Origin: Dehalococcoidia bacterium
Lineage (GTDB): Bacteria > Chloroflexota > Dehalococcoidia > GIF9 > AB-539-J10
DNA: 41,286 nt
Reading direction: 5' to 3'
Assembly (NCBI GenBank): GCA_030605665.1
Contig: JAUWHW010000028.1
Coordinates: 1-41,286, forward strand
Below the pieces are notes generated by a model, which was not told the DNA's origin, did not search any database, and saw only the letters and a list, made by a program, of their open reading frames with translations. This document shows, piece after piece, positions 16,627-24,805 of the stretch (positions are counted from its first letter, which is position 1; every line of letters begins with the position of its first letter). The position numbers and the translations under genes are program-made.

Positions 16627-17798
16627 TGCTCTCTTCTCTCACTTTGATAATACCTAACCAAAATATCCACTACTTCCTTTCTACTGAATTGCTCAGGCGG
16701 TCGCTCTCCCCTTATAAGCATCTCACGAAGCTTTGTCCCACTAATCAGTAGATGGTCTTCGTTTTCATGAGGACATGTCTTGAAGGAAGTCATTGAACCA
16801 CACTTGTTGCACCAGAAAGCTACATCCAACCTGAGCGGTTTTATATACAGATCTCCAGGATTCAATTGGTCAAAAATCTTCTGAGCATCAAAAGGATCAT
16901 AATAGTTACCCACACCAGCATGGTCTCGCCCTACGATTAGGTGGCTGCAACCATAATTCTGGCGAATGATAGCATGCAGTATCGCCTCCCTTGGTCCAGC
17001 ATACCGCATTTCCATGGGATAAACTTTCAACACTACCCTATCTTTAGGATAATAGTTATCTAGGAGCACTTTATAGCACTCCATTCGCACCTCAGCTGGA
17101 ATGTCACCCACCTTTAGCTTACCCACAATGGGATGAATGAGAAGGCCATCGCAGACTTCCAGAGCAATTTTCGTCAGATATTCATGAGAGCGATGCATAG
17201 GATTTCGAGTTTGAAAGGCAGCTATGCTTGTCCAGCCTTTATCAGCAAATATTGGCCTTGTTTCTGCTGGCCGGGCAAACTCAGGAAATCTCTCAGCATA
17301 GTCACCTTCGCTGAATACCATTACCGGTCCTCCCAGGTAAACTTCACCTTGCTCATATATTTTCTTGACCCCAGGATGCCGCTCATCATCCGTACCAAAG
17401 ACCTGAAGGGCTTCCGCCCTCTTATCATAGGAGTATTTCTCTTCAATAAGCATACTTGCTATGACTTCATTATTGTCCGAATTGACTAATGCAACCTTCT
17501 GACCTTCTTTAACCTTATCAGCTTCCTCTTTGGAAATGGAGAGGGTAATGGGAATAGGCCAGAGTAAACCATTCCTTAAACGCATCTCTTTGACAACTCT
17601 TCTATAGTCTTTTTCTCCCAGAAAGCCCCGCAAAGGATTGAAAGCTCCCATCGCCAACATAGTAAGGTCAGATACATCTTTTGATCTCAACCTGACCTTG
17701 GACAGCGTCTCAGCCTCCACAAGACCTTCTTTGCGTTCTTCCCCAACAACTAATAACGAGAGTAATCTGCCCCCGTGTGGAGGAACTAAACCAACCAT
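16623..17798 (-). CDS. sat: ATP sulfurylase (sulfate adenylyltransferase), Sat type
   Basis: Sat interconverts ATP plus sulfate with APS plus pyrophosphate. The 391-residue protein has the catalytic QTRNPMHRSHE (196-206) and GRDHAGVG (290-297) motifs and the ISGTKLREML segment near the C-terminus. A zinc-binding set Cys330, Cys333, Cys342 and His344, also known in bacterial and archaeal Sat, is complete. There is no APS kinase domain. Its ATG overlaps the upstream arylsulfotransferase-like stop by one base, and its stop overlaps the sulfatase start by four, so translation is tightly coupled. No aprAB or dsrAB genes are in the window. Within this operon Sat could activate sulfate, or run in reverse to make ATP from APS. 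Confidence 0.96.
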   Translation of the reverse strand: MVGLVPPHGGRLLSLLVVGEERKEGLVEAETLSKVRLRSKDVSDLTMLAMGAFNPLRGFLGEKDYRRVVKEMRLRNGLLWPIPITLSISKEEADKVKEGQKVALVNSDNNEVIASMLIEEKYSYDKRAEALQVFGTDDERHPGVKKIYEQGEVYLGGPVMVFSEGDYAERFPEFARPAETRPIFADKGWTSIAAFQTRNPMHRSHEYLTKIALEVCDGLLIHPIVGKLKVGDIPAEVRMECYKVLLDNYYPKDRVVLKVYPMEMRYAGPREAILHAIIRQNYGCSHLIVGRDHAGVGNYYDPFDAQKIFDQLNPGDLYIKPLRLDVAFWCNKCGSMTSFKTCPHENEDHLLISGTKLREMLIRGERPPEQFSRKEVVDILVRYYQSERREQ

Positions 17799-19012
17799 CA
17801 GTAGCCTAGACTATCGATTCGCCTGCGCACAGCTTGCTCAACCCTCGGAGCATAAACCTTCTCAGTTTGAGGTTCACCCTTCTCTTGTAATTTAATGTTT
17901 CCCTTTAAACCTGCATAGTCAGGCCCATAGCGGTATGCTCGGGCGATATAGTTGTTCCGTCCATAAACAGATGATTGATGGAAAAATGGACTGGTGAATT
18001 CCCAAACCATATCGTGCTCAGGGGTAACCTCGAAAATTCGCCCTGTTGTGGTTTCGCAGATCAAGGTATTCCCATTAAGTAAGCGCTGACAGCCACCCAT
18101 AATCGAAGAGTAGAAATTGGAACGAGGTGTATCCTCGTATGCCCATATCATCTCACCACTCTTTGGGTTAATCTCCAGTGCACGAGAGAAACCCATAGGA
18201 TAGATAGTAGTGTGCATACCGTTATCGAATAGTAGAATATTACCATTCTCCAGAAATGTTGGGGCATTTTGATGTGCTATTTCGTCACGACCCCATCTCC
18301 ACTTGATTTCACCAGTATTCCTGCCAACAATGGCAATAGTATGAGTTCTTGAGAAGCTAGTCAGGATATTTCCGTCAGGCATGACAACACAAGCATTAGC
18401 ATGTGTCCACTCACTCCGAGGACAGAAAGGACAAATAAAATCCACCTCAGGATCCAGGTGCTCATACGCCAGCCACTCCCATACTACCTTGCCTTCAACT
18501 GTAATCTCTTGAAAGGAATCCGCCCACATAACTCCTTTTAGCTCAGTTCCAGCGAGTCCACCCTTAACCTTAACTGCGATGTCACTGGGCACTGGCACCC
18601 ACCTGAGAATCATCGTGTTACCATTTTTCATGCGGTAAAAGGTGTGGTGCATGTATTTGTCCTCATACCTCCAAACTAGATTACTATCCCAATCTACTTC
18701 AAGCAGCACTCCCCCAGCACCTTCAAATTTGGCAAGGGGTCCATCGCTTACTTGACCAGCATAAAGCAGGTTACCATTCGATAAAAGAATTCCATGTAGT
18801 GCCGGTGAATATGGCATCCTCCAGCAGTGAACGACACAACCTCGCATATCAATCAACCACACATCCTCCCCTCCTATGGGGGCAAAAAGAGTGTACCCAT
18901 TGTATGCCTTAGATGGGCCGTAAAAAGTTACAGAATGCTCATTTAATGCTTGAACTGTGCCAAAAGTTTTATGGATGTCCTTTACAACCAACATCGACTT
19001 TTTATCGCTCAT
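17798..19012 (-). CDS. arylsulfotransferase (ASST)-like beta-propeller protein 1, fused to an ABC ATPase N-terminal remnant
   Basis: ASST enzymes move a sulfuryl group from a phenolic sulfate to another acceptor through a histidine intermediate. From residue 25 on (EHSVTFYGPSKAYNGYTLF) the protein shows the ASST propeller pattern: repeated NGN blades such as LSNGNLLYAG, MKNGNTMILR and LENGNILLFDNG, and the ITVEGKVVWEW strand. Candidate active histidines are in WTHANA, AHQNAP and MHTTIYP; I cannot say which is catalytic. There is no signal peptide, unlike periplasmic ASSTs. Residues 1-24 do not belong to the family: LVVKDIHKTFGTVQAL is the opening of an ABC transporter ATPase, without Walker A. 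A GGGG ribosome site precedes the ATG, so the fusion is probably translated. It overlaps sat by one base. Confidence 0.82.
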   Translation of the reverse strand: MSDKKSMLVVKDIHKTFGTVQALNEHSVTFYGPSKAYNGYTLFAPIGGEDVWLIDMRGCVVHCWRMPYSPALHGILLSNGNLLYAGQVSDGPLAKFEGAGGVLLEVDWDSNLVWRYEDKYMHHTFYRMKNGNTMILRWVPVPSDIAVKVKGGLAGTELKGVMWADSFQEITVEGKVVWEWLAYEHLDPEVDFICPFCPRSEWTHANACVVMPDGNILTSFSRTHTIAIVGRNTGEIKWRWGRDEIAHQNAPTFLENGNILLFDNGMHTTIYPMGFSRALEINPKSGEMIWAYEDTPRSNFYSSIMGGCQRLLNGNTLICETTTGRIFEVTPEHDMVWEFTSPFFHQSSVYGRNNYIARAYRYGPDYAGLKGNIKLQEKGEPQTEKVYAPRVEQAVRRRIDSLGY

Positions 19013-19130
19013 TTTAATCCCCTTTGATTAAAGTCTAAACAATTACCAAATTAGCTTCAAGTTTGCGACAGATGTCACCCCCATTTCGCCAAGGCAGGGC
19101 TCAATAGAAACACTTACTTACCTCCTTCTA

Positions 19131-20624
19131 TCATCCCGCTCCAATTATCGGTATCTCAAAAATTTTGCCTGCTATGCATATAATGGCAAATGCGGTAAAT
19201 ACGACAAAAGATATAATGGTGAATATCTGTACGCCTCTGCTTGGATAAAATTGTTTATCTTCCTTAGGTATCCCCTTAACACAATAATAGTAGTTAAGGA
19301 AGTAGATGACTGGAGCTATAAAATAAGCTAGTGCACCGCCGACAAGCACCACATACACCGGTTTTGGTACACCTGCAATGATTATCACTGCAGCAATTAA
19401 CGAGTACATCATGACAATCCGCCAAAGATTATACTCTGAATACCACTTTCTCTGAACTTCCGGCGTAAGTTCTTCCTTAGAATAACCGCTTAAATTGGCG
19501 GTTCTTTTGAAAAGGTTCCGGCAACATGCAGCGCAAACCCGTGGCCAACCATCGAAATAGTTAAATGATGTACTAAAGAGGGCAGCAAAGGCCCCTGCCA
19601 AAAATATACCCATCATCCAAGGACCAACACTCAGCGTATAGATCTTCGCTATCTCCCCCATCACATTGGTACCTTCGACTGCACTTGGATACATAGTCAC
19701 AGCAGCTAGGCACACAAATATTATGACTGTTAAGGCTGAAACTATGTGCCCCACACGAAAGTCCCAGATTGCCGTCCTATACCACTTTCTAATGTACTCC
19801 TTAGTATGAGAGGGAAGTCTGGAAATATCAAATTTAAAATCCTCCATGTTGCTAGCACCAGCAGTAGATCTAGTAAGGCCAGCTTCGTCTGCAATCCTTC
19901 TTACATAAACTAATCCCTTCCCCTTTACACATGTCCACTCCGAGGCTTGTAAGCTCACATCAATCCCCGTAGGCAGAAGCCCGAGCCATGCTGATATGAT
20001 TAACCAAGAGCCATGTGGCGCGTCGTATATAAAAAGGTGAGTTAATCCCTCCAAGGGCGGTGGAGTTATAGCAAATACAACAATAGCCGAAACCATAAGA
20101 ATACCAGCCATTATTTTAGTAATAAGTTCAAGTATTTTGTACTTGCCCATTAGCAGAAGTCCTACCGAAAGACTCGCCAACAACAACCCATAAACCCACG
20201 TGTTCAGCGGCGCTCCTAGATATACCGTGAAGAAAAAATAACACACAGCAGAAGCAGCAATTAATCTCCCCGCTTGTCCCACAGCACACTGAATTAGCGT
20301 TGCTATAAGAACGTACCAAACAGGCCATTTGCCTCTAGCCGTAGCATATGCATCCAATATAGACTTCCCTGTGGCATTAGTGTATCTAAAAGCCATCTCA
20401 AACCCATAATACTTGAAAATATACGCTGCTGGTATACACCACAACAGCGCATATGCAAAACGACCTCCAGCCGTAGGAGCCATAACTAAGTGACTAGTCC
20501 CGACACCTGTCATCATTAAGAGTATACCCGGGCCAAAATGCTTTAGCTGGGACCAGACATCCATCTTTGGAATTTCCAGTTCTTTTTCCCAGTTAATTCT
20601 TTCTGTTATATCTTTCATATTCAT
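19131..20624 (-). CDS. NRAMP-like transporter lacking the metal-binding signature
   Basis: This 497-residue protein has about eleven membrane helices and the NRAMP opening GPGILLMM. NRAMP proteins usually carry manganese or iron using a DPGN motif in helix 1 and an MPH motif in helix 6. Here helix 1 reads TGVGTSHLV and helix 6 reads TGIDVSLQASEW, so neither ligand set is present. A charged 70-residue loop containing DFKFDISRLPSHTKEY separates helices 6 and 7. Loss of the ligands suggests transport of something other than a divalent cation, perhaps an organic solute of this operon. It sits between the two ASST-like genes, 17 bases after ASST 2. AGAAGG precedes the start. The fold family is likely; the substrate is unknown. 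Confidence 0.78.
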   Translation of the reverse strand: MNMKDITERINWEKELEIPKMDVWSQLKHFGPGILLMMTGVGTSHLVMAPTAGGRFAYALLWCIPAAYIFKYYGFEMAFRYTNATGKSILDAYATARGKWPVWYVLIATLIQCAVGQAGRLIAASAVCYFFFTVYLGAPLNTWVYGLLLASLSVGLLLMGKYKILELITKIMAGILMVSAIVVFAITPPPLEGLTHLFIYDAPHGSWLIISAWLGLLPTGIDVSLQASEWTCVKGKGLVYVRRIADEAGLTRSTAGASNMEDFKFDISRLPSHTKEYIRKWYRTAIWDFRVGHIVSALTVIIFVCLAAVTMYPSAVEGTNVMGEIAKIYTLSVGPWMMGIFLAGAFAALFSTSFNYFDGWPRVCAACCRNLFKRTANLSGYSKEELTPEVQRKWYSEYNLWRIVMMYSLIAAVIIIAGVPKPVYVVLVGGALAYFIAPVIYFLNYYYCVKGIPKEDKQFYPSRGVQIFTIISFVVFTAFAIICIAGKIFEIPIIGAG

Positions 20625-20641
20625 TCTAAACTGCCTTCTTT

Positions 20642-21802
20642 TTAAATAGCCTCTTTTCTAAAAGCATCAGGACCATATATACGGTTCACCAGTTCAAACC
20701 TTTTAGGGTCTAAATCTCGCCCACTCAAACCTGCATAATCAGGCCCATAGCGGTGAGCTCGAAACATAGAATTGATCCATCCGTGATGGCCAGCCAAACA
20801 ATAGAAGGGATTCACAAACTCCCAGGCCATCTCACCTTCATAGGTTACCTCAAAGATCCGCCCAGTAAGAGACTCACAGATCAAGGTATTGTCGTTGGGT
20901 AAGCGCTGGCAACCGCCCATAACCGGAGTATAAAAATCACTCGGGGGGTCACTCTTGTATTCCCACTCAATCTTTCCAGTAGTTGGGTTGACCTCCACGA
21001 TCCGACTGTAGGTTGGGCCGAAACCGGCACGATGTGCCCCATTGTCAAATATCAAAACATTGCCGTTATCCAGCATAGAGGCATCATGCTGATGAGCGAT
21101 CTCACCACGACCCCACCTCCACTTAACGTCGCCAGTATCTTTGTCAATAATGACAACAGTATCAAGATAACGCAAACTGAGTAAGATATCTCCTTTAGAC
21201 AGGCCAAAAACTGAGTTTATATAGGGATAGAGGTCACGCAATTCCAAGGGACACATAATATCTATCTCAGGGTCCAAGTGTTGATATGGAAACCATGCCC
21301 AAACTTCCTCACCAGCCGGGTTCACCTCTTTAACGACGTCTCCCCACATGATCCCCTTTAGCTCGGTCCCCGGCAAGCCACCCTTAATCTTAGCAGCGAT
21401 GCCGTGAGGCACCTGTCCACCTGGGTCATAAGAATTAAACAGAGTATTTCCGTTATCCAGACGATAAAAATCATGTCCTTGATATGGAGGCTCGCATTTC
21501 CATACTAGGTTACCTTCCCAATCGACTTCCAGTAGTAATCCGCCCATCCCCGCAAATTCTGGTGTTAACTTCATTTCCTGAGTAGTCCTAAATTGGCAGG
21601 CGCCAAGTAGGTTACCATTAGGTAAAAGGACTCCATGTAACCCCGCTGGGTATGGCATCGTCCAACGATGGACAACATAACCTTGCATATCAATTAGCCA
21701 CACATCTGTTCCCCCTCGCGGCCAGAATAGCGTATACCCATTGTATGCCTTCGATGGGTCGTAAAAAGTTACAGAATGCTCACTTCTTCGTTTGACACTC
21801 AC
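20642..21802 (-). CDS. arylsulfotransferase (ASST)-like beta-propeller protein 2
   Basis: This paralogue of the gene at 17798-19012 shares the opening EHSVTFY.PSKAYNGYTLF, the VWLID strand and most blades, for example LPNGNLLGAC, LDNGNTLFN and LDNGNVLIFDNG, and ends near YRYGPDYAGLSG in both. It has 386 residues and no signal peptide. The likely start is GTG 21802 with AGGAGG 8 bases upstream; an overlapping ATG at 21803 is followed at once by TGA. The same reading frame continues upstream into an ABC ATPase remnant. The gene ends 17 bases before the NRAMP-like start. A sulfuryl transfer role is suggested by the family and by sat in the operon. Two diverged copies suggest different donors or acceptors. 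Confidence 0.82.
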   Translation of the reverse strand: MSVKRRSEHSVTFYDPSKAYNGYTLFWPRGGTDVWLIDMQGYVVHRWTMPYPAGLHGVLLPNGNLLGACQFRTTQEMKLTPEFAGMGGLLLEVDWEGNLVWKCEPPYQGHDFYRLDNGNTLFNSYDPGGQVPHGIAAKIKGGLPGTELKGIMWGDVVKEVNPAGEEVWAWFPYQHLDPEIDIMCPLELRDLYPYINSVFGLSKGDILLSLRYLDTVVIIDKDTGDVKWRWGRGEIAHQHDASMLDNGNVLIFDNGAHRAGFGPTYSRIVEVNPTTGKIEWEYKSDPPSDFYTPVMGGCQRLPNDNTLICESLTGRIFEVTYEGEMAWEFVNPFYCLAGHHGWINSMFRAHRYGPDYAGLSGRDLDPKRFELVNRIYGPDAFRKEAI

Positions 21803-21912
21803 ATAGTTATCCTCCTCAAGCTCAGTAGAAACGCCCTTTAGTGCTTCAACGGCATCAAAAGATTTACGAAACTCCTTTAGAAAACCAACAGCGATTTTCT
21901 TTTATCACTCAT
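21803..21912 (-). pseudogene. decayed N-terminus of the ABC transporter ATPase
   Basis: An ATG at 21912, one base after the permease stop, opens MSDKRKSLLVF and stops. A frame change then gives KEFRKSFDAVEALKGVS, the standard start of an ABC importer ATPase, up to the ASST 2 start and in frame with it. Binding protein, permease, ATPase is the normal gene order for this transporter type, so the ATPase probably once followed here. Its Walker A, signature and Walker B parts are gone. The same leader, less decayed, is fused to ASST 1. Confidence 0.7.
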
Positions 21913-21913
21913 T

Positions 21914-23596
21914 TTAGTGCATCTTTCTTGTTATACTTAACCCTGTCCATTTGCTTAAGTATTGGAGAATTGCCAGAGTAATGGCCACAATCACCATTAG
22001 TTTCAGAGTAGTGGCACATGCCAACCCTGTTTGCCCATACGATATCATATCGAAGATATATACCGCAGCTATGTCAAATCCTGGACAGACAAGAAAGATC
22101 AGATCATTTAAGGCTATCATTGTACGCATAAACCCATACATGAATCCGTATATGAATGCAGGGAAGATAATAGGCAAAACTATTCTCCTAAAGGTTGTGA
22201 TAGTGCTGGCTCCCAAATTCAAAGAGGCCTCTTCGACTTCAATACTAAGCTGCCCGAGTTTAGCAATTCCTGCTTCCCCGCTTACCGCCAGACGTCGGAA
22301 CGCAGCGCAAAGAACCATGATTATCATTGTTCCAGTGAGTACTAAAGGTGACTTATTGAAAGCTAATAGATAACCGATTCCCAGAACAGTACCAGGGAGA
22401 GTAAATCCCGCTAGAGATATTCCTTCGAGAGCATCTCGACCTTTAAACTTTCCCCGCACAACTACATAGGCTAGTAAAATGCCCAATATAGCAGCAAACA
22501 GACCGGCAAGAAGGGAAATCTTTACACTATTAGTGAGTGCCAAGTTACTACGGGAGTTTAAGATATGGCTGAGGGTAAATGTATTGTCCACGCCCAGGAG
22601 CTGCGTGAATGCTCCCACTCCAGCTATTACAAAAACAAGTAAATTGAGGCCACATATGATAAAAGAGACACTAAGCATTGGTATTAAAATCTTCCGACCT
22701 ATATGTCTGGGGTCCGCAGCCACAGGCTTACCACCGATGGTAGTATAAGCTTTACCCCTGAGCAGATAGTTTTGCATAATGAAAACGACTGCACAAGGGA
22801 GAACTAAAAACATGGATAAAACAGCAGCCATGTTGAAGTCGGCTTCACCAGTAATCATAGTATAAGTATCTGGCGCCAGGAATGGGGTTCGCCCGCCCAA
22901 AAGTTTCAGATTCCCAAATGCCGACATAGTCAGAACAAAAACTATGAGAGCCGCCTTCAGAAAACCTGGAGTTAGTAAAGGAATGGTAATACTGCGCAAA
23001 ATCTTTCCCTCTGTAGCCCCCAAATTAGCAGCACTATCCTCTAAATTTGGATTAAGAGAGCTAAGGGTACTCTCAATCATTATGTAAGCTAGGGGAACAA
23101 ATGCAAGTGTCTGGGCAATAACACATCCATCAAATCCATAGATATTCCAACTAAGCCCAAATGCCTGGGTGATTATTCCTCTTTTCCCCAGAAGCATTAT
23201 TAAGGAAAGGGAAAATATGTAGGTTGGAGCTAGTAGCGGTAACAACGTGAGCACTCTTAAAGGTGTACGAAGATATACAGGCCCTCGGGTAGTCATATAG
23301 GCAATACAAAAAGCAGCACCTATACATAGCGATAAGACCACTATACCAAGAAATAAGCTATTAAAAAGAGAACGATAGTAGTAGCTATGACTTATGAAAT
23401 CCTTATAATACTCTAAAGTAAATCCCTCCGGACCGAGCACACTCTTTACCAGCACTGCAACAATGGGCCAAATGAGAAAGATGGCTAGAAGCAAGAATAA
23501 TAGACTGCCTATACTGTTGATGGTATGTGCAGCCAAAAAATCCTTTATATTTTGCCATACCGCCCTTAGGTGAACTAATGCTCTCGCCTCTGCCAT
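21914..23596 (-). CDS. two-domain ABC importer permease (ferric iron/thiamine/sulfate-type fold)
   Basis: The 560-residue protein has two BPD_transp_1 domains in tandem, about twelve helices in all, as in FbpB and ThiP. Each domain has an EAA-like coupling loop: EDSAANLGATEGKIL near residues 186-200 and EEASLNLGASTITTF near 460. It would form the membrane channel for the binding protein encoded just upstream, 30 bases away. The ATPase that should drive it is missing here; only a remnant of its start remains immediately downstream. It may borrow an ATPase encoded elsewhere, as some importers do. The substrate class for this fold includes ferric ions, thiamine, putrescine and small organic anions. 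Confidence 0.9.
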   Translation of the reverse strand: MAEARALVHLRAVWQNIKDFLAAHTINSIGSLLFLLLAIFLIWPIVAVLVKSVLGPEGFTLEYYKDFISHSYYYRSLFNSLFLGIVVLSLCIGAAFCIAYMTTRGPVYLRTPLRVLTLLPLLAPTYIFSLSLIMLLGKRGIITQAFGLSWNIYGFDGCVIAQTLAFVPLAYIMIESTLSSLNPNLEDSAANLGATEGKILRSITIPLLTPGFLKAALIVFVLTMSAFGNLKLLGGRTPFLAPDTYTMITGEADFNMAAVLSMFLVLPCAVVFIMQNYLLRGKAYTTIGGKPVAADPRHIGRKILIPMLSVSFIICGLNLLVFVIAGVGAFTQLLGVDNTFTLSHILNSRSNLALTNSVKISLLAGLFAAILGILLAYVVVRGKFKGRDALEGISLAGFTLPGTVLGIGYLLAFNKSPLVLTGTMIIMVLCAAFRRLAVSGEAGIAKLGQLSIEVEEASLNLGASTITTFRRIVLPIIFPAFIYGFMYGFMRTMIALNDLIFLVCPGFDIAAVYIFDMISYGQTGLACATTLKLMVIVAITLAILQYLSKWTGLSITRKMH

Positions 23597-23626
23597 CTCT
23601 TCTTTCCTGATTAATGGCTCTCCTTA

Positions 23627-24715
23627 TTAACTCGGCTCTGGCCGCCCCACCAAAAGTCTATCTTTCCACTCATCACAAAGTCTGTCTCTATTATCGTACG
23701 CCCATTGAATATCTACGTCGGGGATCCACGTGGGTATACCTCCAAAAAGTTCACTGGGGATGTCGGGAAATCTCGTTATATAACCCTGCGCAGCGCGTAA
23801 CTTTGCATTTTCCCGACCTCCAAATAAATCCACAATTTTCTCGCAAGTGTACAACTCTTTGCACCCCTTGAGAATAAAGAGGCCACTTATATCATAAGCG
23901 GTTCCTTCCTTAGGAACTGACCACACAATAGGATAACCCACCTTAATTCTATCCAAAACCTTCGCATGCGAAGTGATGCCCAGCATAAATTCCCCCTTGC
24001 CCACAAGCTCACTGGGAGCATTACCACTCCTGGTGTAATGGTGGACATTTTTGTCCAGTGCTTCCCAGTATTCCCATCCCGCTTCTTCTGCCTCAGTTCC
24101 TGTCTTACCTTCATTGAAGCCATAGAGCGTTATAAAGGCATAAACCATCCTAAAGGCAGTGCCAGAGGTCGTTGGAGAAGGCATAACAATCTCACCTTTC
24201 CACTTGGGATCGAGAAGGTCATCCCAACTCTCAGGCATTGCGTAACCTGCTTCGGCAAGCAAATCCTTATTACCCACCAAAACGAAGGTAGATACATGCT
24301 CACTCCACCAACAGTTATCAGGATCTTTGTATATCCCTGCATCTCGCCATATTGGGGAATCATAGGGTATAGTCCATCCTTCGCGTTTAGCCAAAGCCAA
24401 TTCTGAGCCACATGCCTGAAGAACCGCGTCCGCATGAAAATTAGGAGCTTCAGCAATCAATCTAGCACGAGCTTCTCCGCAAGATAAGCGTTGCACAAAG
24501 ACAGTCACACCTAACTTTTCTTTAATAAGGTCGGTATGCTGTTCATTGATATCCGTAGTCCCGCACATGTACGCCCTTATTGATTTTGCGAGTTCCTCTT
24601 CCTCAACCGGTGGAGCTTCCTCTTCAACCAGCGGAGCAGGTGCACACATGGGAAGAGCAAAAGTCATCAACAAACAAACAAACAAACTCACACTAATTAA
24701 CCATTTCGATTTCAT
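23627..24715 (-). CDS. ABC importer solute-binding lipoprotein (family 1-like)
   Basis: This 362-residue lipoprotein has a signal ending at Cys24 (FALPMC), followed by an acidic linker rich in Glu and Pro (about 30-42). The mature part resembles AfuA/FbpA-type binding proteins: DAVLQACGSELALAKREGW, then WDDLLDPKWKGEIVMPSPTTSGTA, a phrase typical of this family, then an insert and LFILKGCKE. Several cysteines (about 52, 80, 102, 136) could pair. The iron-binding double tyrosine of FbpA is not evident, so an organic or anionic ligand is plausible. It is 30 bases before the permease. It probably supplies the substrate of the operon from outside the cell. Confidence 0.9.
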   Translation of the reverse strand: MKSKWLISVSLFVCLLMTFALPMCAPAPLVEEEAPPVEEEELAKSIRAYMCGTTDINEQHTDLIKEKLGVTVFVQRLSCGEARARLIAEAPNFHADAVLQACGSELALAKREGWTIPYDSPIWRDAGIYKDPDNCWWSEHVSTFVLVGNKDLLAEAGYAMPESWDDLLDPKWKGEIVMPSPTTSGTAFRMVYAFITLYGFNEGKTGTEAEEAGWEYWEALDKNVHHYTRSGNAPSELVGKGEFMLGITSHAKVLDRIKVGYPIVWSVPKEGTAYDISGLFILKGCKELYTCEKIVDLFGGRENAKLRAAQGYITRFPDIPSELFGGIPTWIPDVDIQWAYDNRDRLCDEWKDRLLVGRPEPS

Positions 24716-24805
24716 GATTTCTATTTTTCTCCTTTCTTAATATTTTTTCTTCAGTCTTTCCCGAATGTCACTCAGTCTTTCCTGAGAGCCAATTCTTCAT
24801 CGGCA

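Noticed and set aside
24753..24783. Two copies of CAGTCTTTCC before the amidohydrolase end
   Set aside because: Too short and too few to call a repeat array or binding site.
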